Part shown: piece by piece, positions 53,981 to 62,049 of the stretch
Layout of the letters: the number at the start of each line of letters is the position of its first letter
How positions within the stretch are numbered: position 1 is the stretch's first letter
Assembly: GCF_021654855.1 (NCBI RefSeq)
Contig: NZ_AP024202.1
Span: 1,798,001 to 1,862,000 of the forward strand
Source of the DNA: Thiomicrorhabdus immobilis
Lineage (GTDB): Bacteria > Pseudomonadota > Gammaproteobacteria > Thiomicrospirales > Thiomicrospiraceae
Direction: 5' to 3'
DNA: 64,000 nt
Notes under the pieces: model-generated
What the model was told of the DNA's origin: nothing
The model's database searches: none
The model's input: the letters and a program-made list of their open reading frames with translations, nothing else
Position numbers and translations under genes: made by a program

Positions 53981-54787
53981 ATGACAAACCTCGCCTGCAT
54001 AGCCAACACCTATCCCGACAAAGCATCGGCGTTAAGCCGTCAACTCGGGCTTTCCATTTGCAAAACATCCGAAATTGAGCAATGGTTAGATTGGGTAAGC
54101 GACAAAAAAGACTCTGAACTCAAGCTTGCATTATGCTCTAAAACCCAAGGCCCGGTTTTTGTCGATTTCTTAGCAGGGAAAAAAGCGCATCGTCGCCAAT
54201 TTGGTGGAGGTAAAGGCCAGCCTTTAGTTCGTGCCATGGGGCAATTGGAAAATGCATTGCCGACAATCATCGATGCCACGGCCGGAATGGGAGGAGACAG
54301 TTATGTACTGGCCAGCCTAGGTTTTAAGGTCACCATGATTGAACGTTCACCGATTGTGGCCAGCCTGCTCGAAGATGCGTTGAATAGAGCCCAAGCACAC
54401 AAATCGGAACTACCGCAAGAGTTAAAAGAGAGCATCGAAAAACTCAGCCTCATTAATGCCGACAGTGCCCGTTATCTATTAGACTTTCAGCCAGAAATTG
54501 ATGTGATTTACATGGATCCGATGTACCCGGAAAAAAAGAAGAAAGCTGCGGCTAAAAAAGAGATGCAAGCTTTACAGCACTTGGTTGGCCCCGATTTAGA
54601 CAGCGAAAAGCTATTGGAAGCCGCATTGAAAACAGCCCGATATCGTGTGGTCGTCAAACGCCCCAAAGGAGCTGACCCAGTAGTTTGCCGGCACAACAAC
54701 ATTCAACCGACAGCACAAATTAGCAGCCCCAACACTCGTTATGACATCTATGTCATTAAAGCCTTAACTGCATCAGGGCAATTGTAA
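53981..54787 (+). CDS. rsmJ: 16S rRNA (guanine1516-N2)-methyltransferase
   Basis: A SAM-dependent methyltransferase (268 aa) acting on G1516 of 16S rRNA. Family marks: FVDFLAGKKAHRRQFGGGKGQPLVRAMG, motif I TIIDATAGMGGDSYVLASLG, YMDPMYPEKKKKAAAKKEMQ (catalytic DPMYP) and VVVKRPKGADPV. Length and layout match RsmJ (YhiQ). The ATG directly follows the stop of the membrane protein. Confidence 0.95.
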   Translation: MTNLACIANTYPDKASALSRQLGLSICKTSEIEQWLDWVSDKKDSELKLALCSKTQGPVFVDFLAGKKAHRRQFGGGKGQPLVRAMGQLENALPTIIDATAGMGGDSYVLASLGFKVTMIERSPIVASLLEDALNRAQAHKSELPQELKESIEKLSLINADSARYLLDFQPEIDVIYMDPMYPEKKKKAAAKKEMQALQHLVGPDLDSEKLLEAALKTARYRVVVKRPKGADPVVCRHNNIQPTAQISSPNTRYDIYVIKALTASGQL

Positions 54788-54855
54788 GAGTGCTTTGATA
54801 TTATGACTGTTCACACTATACTAAGTACAATCAACATAAAAGCTGTGTAAATTAG

Positions 54856-55272
54856 ATGATAAAAATTCTTATTTTAGATGATGCCAAGGTTATTAGAGCC
54901 CTATTGAGGCTCACCCTTGAAAGCGATGGCATTTATTGTAATGAAGCCGCTACGGTTGAAGAAGCTCTGCAATTCGCTCTGCAGACCGAGTATGACTTAA
55001 TGATTATCGACTATATGTTGGAAGATGGTCATAACGGTCTGGAACTGGTGCAATCCATAAAGTCACAAGGTAAAAACATCGATACACCTTGCGTGATGTT
55101 AAGTGCCGAAGATGGTAACGAGTGTAAATTGGACGCTATGGATTTAGGCGTGAAAGCTTGGTTAAAAAAACCTTTTGCGCCCACCAGCCTGCTTAAAATC
55201 GTTTATAAAGTGCTTGGCAAAGACTATCAAATACAAAACCTTGAAAAGCATTCCATGCATCATCACGACTAG
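54856..55272 (+). CDS. Single-domain response regulator (CheY-like)
   Basis: A 138-aa receiver domain with no output domain. Asp8 and Asp9 form the acidic pocket, Asp52 (MIIDYML) is the phosphoacceptor, Ser in MLSAED replaces the usual Thr, and Lys in KKPFAPTS completes the set, so it should be phosphorylatable. A His-rich tail (HSMHHHD) follows. No histidine kinase is beside it. It could feed the chemotaxis system or another phosphorelay. Confidence 0.88.
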   Translation: MIKILILDDAKVIRALLRLTLESDGIYCNEAATVEEALQFALQTEYDLMIIDYMLEDGHNGLELVQSIKSQGKNIDTPCVMLSAEDGNECKLDAMDLGVKAWLKKPFAPTSLLKIVYKVLGKDYQIQNLEKHSMHHHD

Positions 55273-55303
55273 TCATTTATCAACTTTTCACCTGACCGAA
55301 AAA

Positions 55304-56182
55304 TCAACTTTGCGCTTTAAGCTCTAACACTCTTTGGTAAATCGGTTTTTTCTTTTCTCCGGTCAGTTCTGCAATAATTTCCGAAATCTGCTTTACCGGC
55401 AAAGACTGCTTCAACATCACCTGAATCATTTTATCTTGTTCGATTAATGCCGCTTCACCTGCCTCTTCCGACTTTTCAGGCGCCCCCTTCAACATCAATA
55501 CAAACTCACCACGAACCTTATCCGAGTTTTCAATAAAATACCCATAAACATCGTGTAACTTACCCGAAACAAACTGCTCAAACTTCTTGGTCAGCTCACG
55601 AGCCACTACGATTTCACGCTCTTCGCCAAATGCTGTTTGCATAGACTGCAAACATTCCATCAAACGGTGCGGTGATTCATAAAACACCAAAGTACGCACT
55701 TCCGTAGCCAAACCTTCTAAAATCGCCAGACGCTTGTTGGCTTTAGCCGGCAAAAAACCTTCATAGGTAAATCGATCCGTTGGCAAACCAGCGGCACTTA
55801 ATGCGGTAATCACCGCACTTGGCCCAGGCAAAGGCACAACATTGACCCCTTCATCACGCAATAACTTCACTAAATGGTAACCTGGATCATTAATCAGCGG
55901 CGTGCCGGCATCCGAAATCAAGGCACCATTTTCGCCATTTTTCAATTTAGCCAACAACTGTTCACTACGTTGCAACTCATTATGCTCATGCAGACTGATT
56001 AAGGTTTGATTTATACCCAGGGCATGCAATAAAGGTTTACTATGGCGGGTATCTTCGGCAGCCACCCAGTCAACTTTCTCCAGGGTTTCAACCGCTCTAC
56101 GGGTAATATCCGCTAGGTTTCCAATAGGCGTCGCTACCACATAAAGCGTTCCTGGCGTTTGAGTTTGATTGTAAAGCGACAT
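55304..56182 (-). CDS. rsmI: 16S rRNA (cytidine1402-2'-O)-methyltransferase
   Basis: A tetrapyrrole-methylase-fold enzyme (292 aa) that methylates the ribose of C1402, acting on the same nucleotide as RsmH. Motifs: GTLYVVATPIGNLADITRRAVE, EDTRHSKPLL, ISDAGTPLINDPGYHLVK, PLPGPSAVITALSAAGLPTDRF, FYESPHRL and the RELTKKFEQF segment. I use the ATG at 56182 (MSLYNQTQ) with AAAGGAT just ahead; an upstream ATG at 56215 has no ribosome site. It diverges from lpoA, the usual arrangement. Confidence 0.96.
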   Translation of the reverse strand: MSLYNQTQTPGTLYVVATPIGNLADITRRAVETLEKVDWVAAEDTRHSKPLLHALGINQTLISLHEHNELQRSEQLLAKLKNGENGALISDAGTPLINDPGYHLVKLLRDEGVNVVPLPGPSAVITALSAAGLPTDRFTYEGFLPAKANKRLAILEGLATEVRTLVFYESPHRLMECLQSMQTAFGEEREIVVARELTKKFEQFVSGKLHDVYGYFIENSDKVRGEFVLMLKGAPEKSEEAGEAALIEQDKMIQVMLKQSLPVKQISEIIAELTGEKKKPIYQRVLELKAQS

Positions 56183-56313
56183 AATATCCTTTGAAAATTT
56201 GCAAGATAAAAACAAGTTAAATTAAACAGATAAGCAAGATTACCCAATCCAAATAAAGTTTGGGATATAATTCTTAAACGCCTTTTAACAACGATAAGCT
56301 ATTTTAAAACAAA

Positions 56314-57891
56314 ATGAATCAGACCTCGCCTTTTTACCACTTAAAACCTCTCAAACTCTTAACGGTTAGCGCCTTCGTTTTTGGGCTTGCCGCTTGCGGT
56401 ACTGTGCCAAACAAACCGATTAAGCCTGAAAGCGATGCCCAGACCAAACAAGTGAGCGACAAACGTAATAACGCTGGGGTTGGCGCTAACGCGCCAAAAG
56501 CTTACAGTGTCGATGAACTCAGAACCTTACAAGCCAAAGCTTCGAAACAAGGTAACTGGTCTGACTATCTAGTTTACAGCACTTTATTGTGGCAACACTC
56601 ATCAGTAGATTCAGCATATCAAGCGCAGATAGAAGACCAGGCCTGGTCGGTGCTGAATTCGTTATCCCCCCAAATTTTAGCGACCTTAGAAAACAGCCAT
56701 CATGCTGAAGTTCAAGCCTGGCTTGCACTGCTTAAGACCTTTCAAGGCTCCAGATACGAAATCAGACAAAATCTGATGAATTTAAACAGTTTTGAATCTG
56801 AGGCTATTTTTCATAAACACCTATTACCCAAATTAATCGCTCAACAACCACCGGAAGAAACGGTAAAACAAATTGCCGTATTGCTGCCAATGGAAGGTCG
56901 TTATAAAGTGGTTAGCCAGCAGATTCGTAGCGGGATTATGAAAGCCTTTTTTGCTTCTGACCAGTCAATCACCCTTAAATTTTATGACACCACTTCGCTT
57001 GAAAACCTAGAAAGTGTATACACCCAAGCCAAACAAGAAGGTGCCGATCGAATCATTGGCCCTCTTCGAAAAGAAGCGCTTCAGGAACTCGCCAGTTTTC
57101 ACGATGATAAACTGCTGGCATTGAATAACATTGATAGCAATTCGTTTACCCAATTTAGCTTCAAGGCGGCGCAACCCAGCCTTCAAATGGTGAAAAAATT
57201 CGAAGACGCTGGTTTTCAACGCATCGGAATCCTAGCCAATGATGGCAAATCATCAATGGTGAAAGCCAAGGCATTGGAAAACGCATGGAAACAAGCGAAT
57301 CATCAGGCAATTTTAAGTGTATACCCGGACGAAAACCCAAAGTTACGAGAGGCTCTAGGGAGTCTGATTCATGAAAACCTCAGTGAGAGTCGTCAAAACA
57401 ATTTACGTTGGTTAATCGGAGAACAGCTAAACTTCTTCCCGCGAACTCGCCAAGACTTAGATGCGATTGTGATTTTCGATAACGCATACCGCATGGCCGT
57501 TTTTAGACCACAGTTTGATTTCTTTGAACTCGATACACCGGTATTTGGCGATAGCGAGTTAACTCCCGCCAATTTCCAAGAGATTCCGCAAAACCGTGAT
57601 TTAAACCGTGTCAGCTTTTTAACTTATCCGGCCACTTTAAATCCGGTAGATTTAAACTCAAAGTTTGAAGCCTTTGGTTGGGATAGTTTTATGGTCAGCA
57701 CCCATATTGAAGATTTGCAAAACGGCGGCTGTTTAGCGGAAGCTAAAACCGGGGTATTAAGCCTGGATGGCAACGAAATCAGACAACGCCTAGTTTGGGC
57801 CAAATATGATAAAGAAGGTTTTTTAATCGAAGCACCGACTCAGGATGCTAAAGAGCTCGTTAATTCAACTCGTAATACCGACTTGGATTGA
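56314..57891 (+). CDS. lpoA: Penicillin-binding protein activator LpoA
   Basis: An outer-membrane lipoprotein (525 aa) that stimulates PBP1A from the periplasm. The signal peptide ends in a lipobox (FGLAACG, acylated Cys), a substrate of Lgt in this window. The N-terminal part is TPR-like (residues about 60-180) and the C-terminal part is a periplasmic-binding-protein fold ([42 protein letters not shown]). It is shorter than E. coli LpoA (about 680 aa). yraN starts 8 bp after its stop. An exact palindrome copy lies inside. Confidence 0.92.
   Translation: MNQTSPFYHLKPLKLLTVSAFVFGLAACGTVPNKPIKPESDAQTKQVSDKRNNAGVGANAPKAYSVDELRTLQAKASKQGNWSDYLVYSTLLWQHSSVDSAYQAQIEDQAWSVLNSLSPQILATLENSHHAEVQAWLALLKTFQGSRYEIRQNLMNLNSFESEAIFHKHLLPKLIAQQPPEETVKQIAVLLPMEGRYKVVSQQIRSGIMKAFFASDQSITLKFYDTTSLENLESVYTQAKQEGADRIIGPLRKEALQELASFHDDKLLALNNIDSNSFTQFSFKAAQPSLQMVKKFEDAGFQRIGILANDGKSSMVKAKALENAWKQANHQAILSVYPDENPKLREALGSLIHENLSESRQNNLRWLIGEQLNFFPRTRQDLDAIVIFDNAYRMAVFRPQFDFFELDTPVFGDSELTPANFQEIPQNRDLNRVSFLTYPATLNPVDLNSKFEAFGWDSFMVSTHIEDLQNGGCLAEAKTGVLSLDGNEIRQRLVWAKYDKEGFLIEAPTQDAKELVNSTRNTDLD
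56636..56647. repeat. Iterated palindrome ACCAGGCCTGGT, exact copy (in lpoA)
   Basis: Exact copy, here extended to the 14-bp palindrome GACCAGGCCTGGTC; encodes D-Q-A-W. Confidence 0.85.
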
Positions 57892-57898
57892 CCCCACC

Positions 57899-58270
57899 AT
57901 GTCTAGACTTGTTAAGCTCTTTTCCATTGGTCATCAAAAAGAGCAGCAAGCCAAAACCTGGTTAAGCCAACAGGGAATTAAAATCATCGCCGAAAACTTT
58001 TTGTGTAAAGGCGGTGAAATCGATTTGATTGGCTTGACCCAAGACCGGCAATTAATCTTCTTTGAAGTCAAATACCGCAAGCAAACCGCATTTGGTCACC
58101 CTTCCGAAATGGTGACGCCGCAAAAACAACAACGCATTTCACTTTGCGCCCAAAATTTCCTACTAAAACAGCCACAATATCAAGATTTTGCCATGCAGTT
58201 TGATGTCATCACCTTTACCGGTGACGATGAAACACCGCAGTGGATTCAAAACGCTTTCGACACTTATTAG
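57899..58270 (+). CDS. yraN: YraN family (UPF0102) nuclease-like protein
   Basis: A 123-aa protein of the endonuclease-fold UPF0102 family. Visible: [44 protein letters not shown], with the E..D..ExK pattern of Holliday-junction-resolvase-like nucleases. The cellular role is not established. The ATG at 57899 (MSRLVKLF) follows lpoA by 7 bp; the open frame upstream overlaps lpoA and is not used. The lpoA-yraN pair is conserved in gammaproteobacteria. Confidence 0.9.
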   Translation: MSRLVKLFSIGHQKEQQAKTWLSQQGIKIIAENFLCKGGEIDLIGLTQDRQLIFFEVKYRKQTAFGHPSEMVTPQKQQRISLCAQNFLLKQPQYQDFAMQFDVITFTGDDETPQWIQNAFDTY

Positions 58271-58346
58271 ACAAGAGTCATGGCCTCTTGGTCGATGGTT
58301 ATTCAATGGTTAGAAAAACCAAAGACTATTGGCTAACGGCCAACCA

Positions 58347-60782
58347 CTAGCGGCTCGCCAGCTTCTTCTCGGCCGCAATAATCGTCGGTAAGGTGCTTAA
58401 TACCGAATCTGGATTTAAACTCATCGCATCAATGCCGAGCTCTACCAAAAATTCCGCAAACTCGGGATAATCCGATGGCGCTTGACCACAAAGGCTGATG
58501 TGTTTGCCATTACGTTTGGCACCTTCTATCGCCATCTTCACCATTTTTTTCACGCCAGGATCACGCTCATCATAGTCATAGGCGACTTTAGCTGAATCTC
58601 TATCCACACCCAAAACCAACTGCGCCAAATCGTTGGTACCAATTGAGAAACCATCAAAAAATTCCGAGAACTCATCCATCAGTAACACGTTATTTGGAAT
58701 CTCGCACATCATATAGATTTTCAAGCCATTAATGCCACGCACCAAACCATTATGAGCCAAGGTATCAATCACCTTTTTTGCCTCTTCAAGACGACGGCAG
58801 AAGGGCACCATGATAATGATATTGTCAAAGCCCATAACTTCACGTACATGTTTTAAGGCCGCACATTCCATCGCAAAACTGTCTTTAAAGGAAGCATCGT
58901 TATAACGTGCCGCACCTCTAAAGCCAATCATCGGGTTTTCTTCCTTTAACTCAAATGCTCTCCCTCCAATTAAACTAGCATATTCATTCGATTTAAAATC
59001 CGACAGTCTCACCACAACCGGCTTGGGATAGAAGCCTGCCGCCAGGGTTCCAATCCCTTCGGACAACTTACAGATAAAGAGCTCTTTGCCACTGCTATAG
59101 CCCTCAGTCAACTGCTTGATTTTGGCCTTATCCTCTTCACTCTCAATCAACTCTGGTTGCAATAATGCTTGCGGATGAATCTGAATTTTATTGTTAATAA
59201 TAAATTCCATTCGTGCCAATCCAAGACCATCATTTGGTAATCTATTTACCCTAAACGCCATCTCGGGATTAGCCAAATTCATCAAGATTTTGGTTTTGGG
59301 TTTTTCAATGTCCTGCAAATCCGTTTCAATGATTTCAAACGGCACCTGCCCGCTATAAACATGTCCCTCATCCCCCTCGGCACAACTTACGGTCACAATT
59401 TCGCCGGTTTTCATTAACTCGGTCGCCTTGCCAGTACCGACAACCGCTGGGATGCCCAACTCACGAGAGATAATCGCGGCATGGCAGGTTCGCCCCCCGC
59501 GATTGGTGACTAAGGCTGAGGCGATTTTCATTACGGGTTCCCAATCAGGCGTGGTGATATCCGAAACTAACACCTCCCCCGCTTTAAACTCATTTAAATG
59601 CTCAACCGATTCAATGACGCGTACTCGGCCATAGGCAATTTTGGCTCCTACCGAACGACCAATCACCAAACTTTCGGCTGGTTTCTCTGTAAGTTGATAC
59701 TGCTTTAAAATCATCCCCGATTGCTGAGAAGCCACGGTTTCCGGGCGTGCTTGCACAATAAACAGTTCGCCGGTAATACCATCCTTAGCCCACTCAATAT
59801 CCATAGGTCGGTTTTGCTTGGCATGGTCGCTATAATGCTTTTCAATTTTGAGGGCATATTCCGCCAACTTGAGCGCTTCGGTATCGCTAATACAAAACTT
59901 TTTCTGCTCTGAAATTCCTGTAGGAATATTACGAACAGGCTCTCTACGGTTCTCATCACTGGCATATACCATCTTGATTTTTTTAGTGCCTAAATGACGC
60001 TTAAAGACACTTCTAAAGCCTTTTTGAAAAGTGGCTTTATGCACATAAAACTCATCCGGATCAACCGCACCTTGCACCACGTTTTCACCAAGCCCATAAG
60101 CCCCGGTGATCAAAATCACATCCTCAAAACCGGTCTCAGTATCAATGGTAAATATCACCCCAGATGAAGCCATATCAGAACGCACCATGATTTGCACACC
60201 AATGGATAATCCTACCTCAAGGTGATTGAAGCCTTGGTCTGTTCTATAGTGAATCGCTCTGTCAGTAAACAAACTGGCAAAACAGTGGCGGCACGCATCA
60301 ATATAGGCGGCCAAGCCTGATATATTCAAATAGGTGTCTTGCTGCCCCGCAAAACTGGCAGTGGGTAAATCTTCTGCCGTAGCTGAACTTCTTACCGCCA
60401 GCGAGACATTGCCTCCGTACTCTTTAATCAGTTTTTCATAAGCCTCAACCATCTCTTGATATAAATCATCCGGCAGTTTTGCTGCATAGACTAGACCGCG
60501 TAACTGAGCACCACGTTTTTGCAAATCATTAGAATCTTCTGGATTTAAGCCATCTAAAATTCGGGTCATTTCAGGCCAAAGGTTGTTCTCGGTCAAAATC
60601 CAACGATAGGCTTCGGCGGTAATCGCAAAACCATTAGGGATAGGCACACCTTGTGGAGAGAGTTCTTGATACATCTCACCCAATGAGGCGTTTTTTCCCC
60701 CCACTAACGGGATATCTTCAATGGCGATTTCATTAAAAAAACGGATGTATTTAGCTTGATCAGAACGACGCTGCTCAGACAT
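58347..60782 (-). CDS. ppsA: Phosphoenolpyruvate synthase
   Basis: Makes PEP from pyruvate, ATP and water (811 aa), for gluconeogenesis or refilling of the carbon pool. N-terminal ATP-binding domain (LVGGKNASLGEMYQEL, LAVRSSATAEDLPTASFAGQQDTYLN), the swivelling phosphohistidine domain GGRTCHAAIISRELGIPAVVG (catalytic His) and the C-terminal pyruvate domain (EMPNNV-type MCEIPNNVLLMDEF, SIGTNDLAQLVLGVDRDS, SLCGQAPSDYPEFAEFL with the catalytic Cys). Strong ribosome site AAGGAG. No PpsR regulator adjoins it. Confidence 0.97.
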   Translation of the reverse strand: MSEQRRSDQAKYIRFFNEIAIEDIPLVGGKNASLGEMYQELSPQGVPIPNGFAITAEAYRWILTENNLWPEMTRILDGLNPEDSNDLQKRGAQLRGLVYAAKLPDDLYQEMVEAYEKLIKEYGGNVSLAVRSSATAEDLPTASFAGQQDTYLNISGLAAYIDACRHCFASLFTDRAIHYRTDQGFNHLEVGLSIGVQIMVRSDMASSGVIFTIDTETGFEDVILITGAYGLGENVVQGAVDPDEFYVHKATFQKGFRSVFKRHLGTKKIKMVYASDENRREPVRNIPTGISEQKKFCISDTEALKLAEYALKIEKHYSDHAKQNRPMDIEWAKDGITGELFIVQARPETVASQQSGMILKQYQLTEKPAESLVIGRSVGAKIAYGRVRVIESVEHLNEFKAGEVLVSDITTPDWEPVMKIASALVTNRGGRTCHAAIISRELGIPAVVGTGKATELMKTGEIVTVSCAEGDEGHVYSGQVPFEIIETDLQDIEKPKTKILMNLANPEMAFRVNRLPNDGLGLARMEFIINNKIQIHPQALLQPELIESEEDKAKIKQLTEGYSSGKELFICKLSEGIGTLAAGFYPKPVVVRLSDFKSNEYASLIGGRAFELKEENPMIGFRGAARYNDASFKDSFAMECAALKHVREVMGFDNIIIMVPFCRRLEEAKKVIDTLAHNGLVRGINGLKIYMMCEIPNNVLLMDEFSEFFDGFSIGTNDLAQLVLGVDRDSAKVAYDYDERDPGVKKMVKMAIEGAKRNGKHISLCGQAPSDYPEFAEFLVELGIDAMSLNPDSVLSTLPTIIAAEKKLASR

Positions 60783-60941
60783 GGAAAGTCTCCTTAGACA
60801 AGTGGACTAGAATTCAATAAATGATGCTACTAAGCTTACGCTGATTGGATTAGAAATGCTTAAGAATTTAGTTATTGCGAAATAAGAAATATCAATGGTT
60901 TTACCCTATACTCTCAAAAAGTATAGATTGCCACAAGGCAT

Positions 60942-60953
60942 GCCAGGCCTGTT
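60942..60953. repeat. Iterated palindrome, 10 of 12 match (intergenic)
   Basis: GCCAGGCCTGTT, upstream of ppsA. Confidence 0.5.
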
Positions 60954-61045
60954 AAATTTTCATTTTTAAAAATGAAGCCAACTACAAACGCCAAGATTCC
61001 CCTTGGAATAAATTGTGCAAAGGTCTTAACGTAGTGAACGTTCAA

Positions 61046-61168
61046 AAACTTCAGCTGTTTGAGCGAAGCGAGTTCTGAAGTTTCAGTGAACAAGTTTAGA
61101 ACTTGCCAATTTTTGGAGTGGGGTGCCTTTTCTTTGCTTCCTTTCTTTGGGCAAACAAAGGAAGGAAG
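61046..61168. repeat. Structured intergenic element with two inverted repeats
   Basis: The left part pairs AAACTTCAG (61046-61054) with CTGAAGTTT (61075-61083). The right part pairs CTTCCTTTCTTTG (61137-61149) with CAAAGGAAGGAAG (61156-61168), one mismatch. Modules like CTTTCTTTGGGCAAACAAAG recur between genes in many proteobacterial genomes, as I remember; a dispersed repeat is likely. Confidence 0.55.
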
Positions 61169-61258
61169 GGGAAGCCTAAAAATAGATATTAAAGGTATAT
61201 AAATATCTGTAAAGGCTTCTCAACAGATAAGAGTAAATTAAACCTTAAAACTCAATTT

Positions 61259-61270
61259 ACCAGGCCTGAT
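61259..61270. repeat. Iterated palindrome, 11 of 12 match (intergenic)
   Basis: ACCAGGCCTGAT, about 43 bp past the methyltransferase stop on the minus strand; no T run follows. Confidence 0.65.
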
Positions 61271-61312
61271 AGGCCCTCTTTCTAGCCATGTCTTGTAAGC
61301 TTAAGGTAAAAG

Positions 61313-61996
61313 CTATTTCTCAACCACAATACGAACAAACCGCCCATCACGTTGTGGGGTGTTTTCTATGAGTTTAAAGCCCGCCGATTTGAGCATAAAC
61401 ACGATATCATCAGCATGATAACGGTTATGCTCTAAGAAGTGTTCGAACACATCCTCCAATTCATCACGCGACAAATCGTTGTTCCATAACTCCGCATCCG
61501 GGTATTTATGGGTTAAATAATCCGCCAAAGGCTGACGTACCAGATCGATAATGCAAAAACGCCCGCCTGGTTTTAGCCACTTGTAAACCGCTTTAAACAT
61601 GTTCACAGGCTGGGGTAGTTCATGCACCAACATATTCGCCATTACCGTAGCGACCTTACCGTTTTCGATATGAGCACCAGGCTCATTCAAATCATCTTTC
61701 AACATACGGGCGTTGTCAGGTAATGAGATTTGGGCGGCCAACATGTATTCCGCAGCATCAATCCCGATAGCCGTATTGTCCGGATAACGAATCGCCAGGT
61801 CTTCAATAAATTGGCCGATCCCGGCACCTAAATCCACCAGGTAGTCACCTTTAGAAATGACCACTCCCATTTGCGCGTTCCAAAACTCCCAGAAATCGAT
61901 ATCGTGGCGACGGGCATAGGTTTGGGTAATCATTGTACGGGCGTGCTCTGCGTTTCCGCCGTGGTGGCGTAAAATTTGTGCTTGGGTTTTTTCCAT
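61313..61996 (-). CDS. Class I SAM-dependent methyltransferase, substrate unknown
   Basis: A 227-aa Rossmann-fold methyltransferase. Motif I is YLVDLGAGIGQFIEDLA; motif II acidic residue is in AIGIDAAEYML; ANMLVHELPQPVNMFKAVYKWLKPGGRFCIIDLVRQP covers motifs IV and V. It resembles small-molecule methyltransferases of the Methyltransf_11/25 type. Neighbours (ppsA and a helicase-nuclease gene 53 bp upstream on the same strand) give no clue to the substrate. The ATG has AAAGAGACAG ahead. Confidence 0.8.
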   Translation of the reverse strand: MEKTQAQILRHHGGNAEHARTMITQTYARRHDIDFWEFWNAQMGVVISKGDYLVDLGAGIGQFIEDLAIRYPDNTAIGIDAAEYMLAAQISLPDNARMLKDDLNEPGAHIENGKVATVMANMLVHELPQPVNMFKAVYKWLKPGGRFCIIDLVRQPLADYLTHKYPDAELWNNDLSRDELEDVFEHFLEHNRYHADDIVFMLKSAGFKLIENTPQRDGRFVRIVVEK

Positions 61997-62049
61997 AATC
62001 TGTCTCTTTTATTACTGTCTTTGAATTAAAAGCGAATTCCATTTAGCGT

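Larger units (their letters stand above)
60783..61312. other. Intergenic region, 530 bp, with structured element
   Basis: Upstream of ppsA and downstream of the methyltransferase. It has no credible ORF. It holds two degenerate palindrome copies (60942-60953 GCCAGGCCTGTT; 61259-61270 ACCAGGCCTGAT), a long inverted repeat at 61046-61083 (AAACTTCAG / CTGAAGTTT, with TTGAGCGAAGCGAGTT in the loop) and a purine/pyrimidine hairpin at 61136-61168. The ppsA promoter must lie near 60800-60900 but I cannot place it. Confidence 0.6.
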
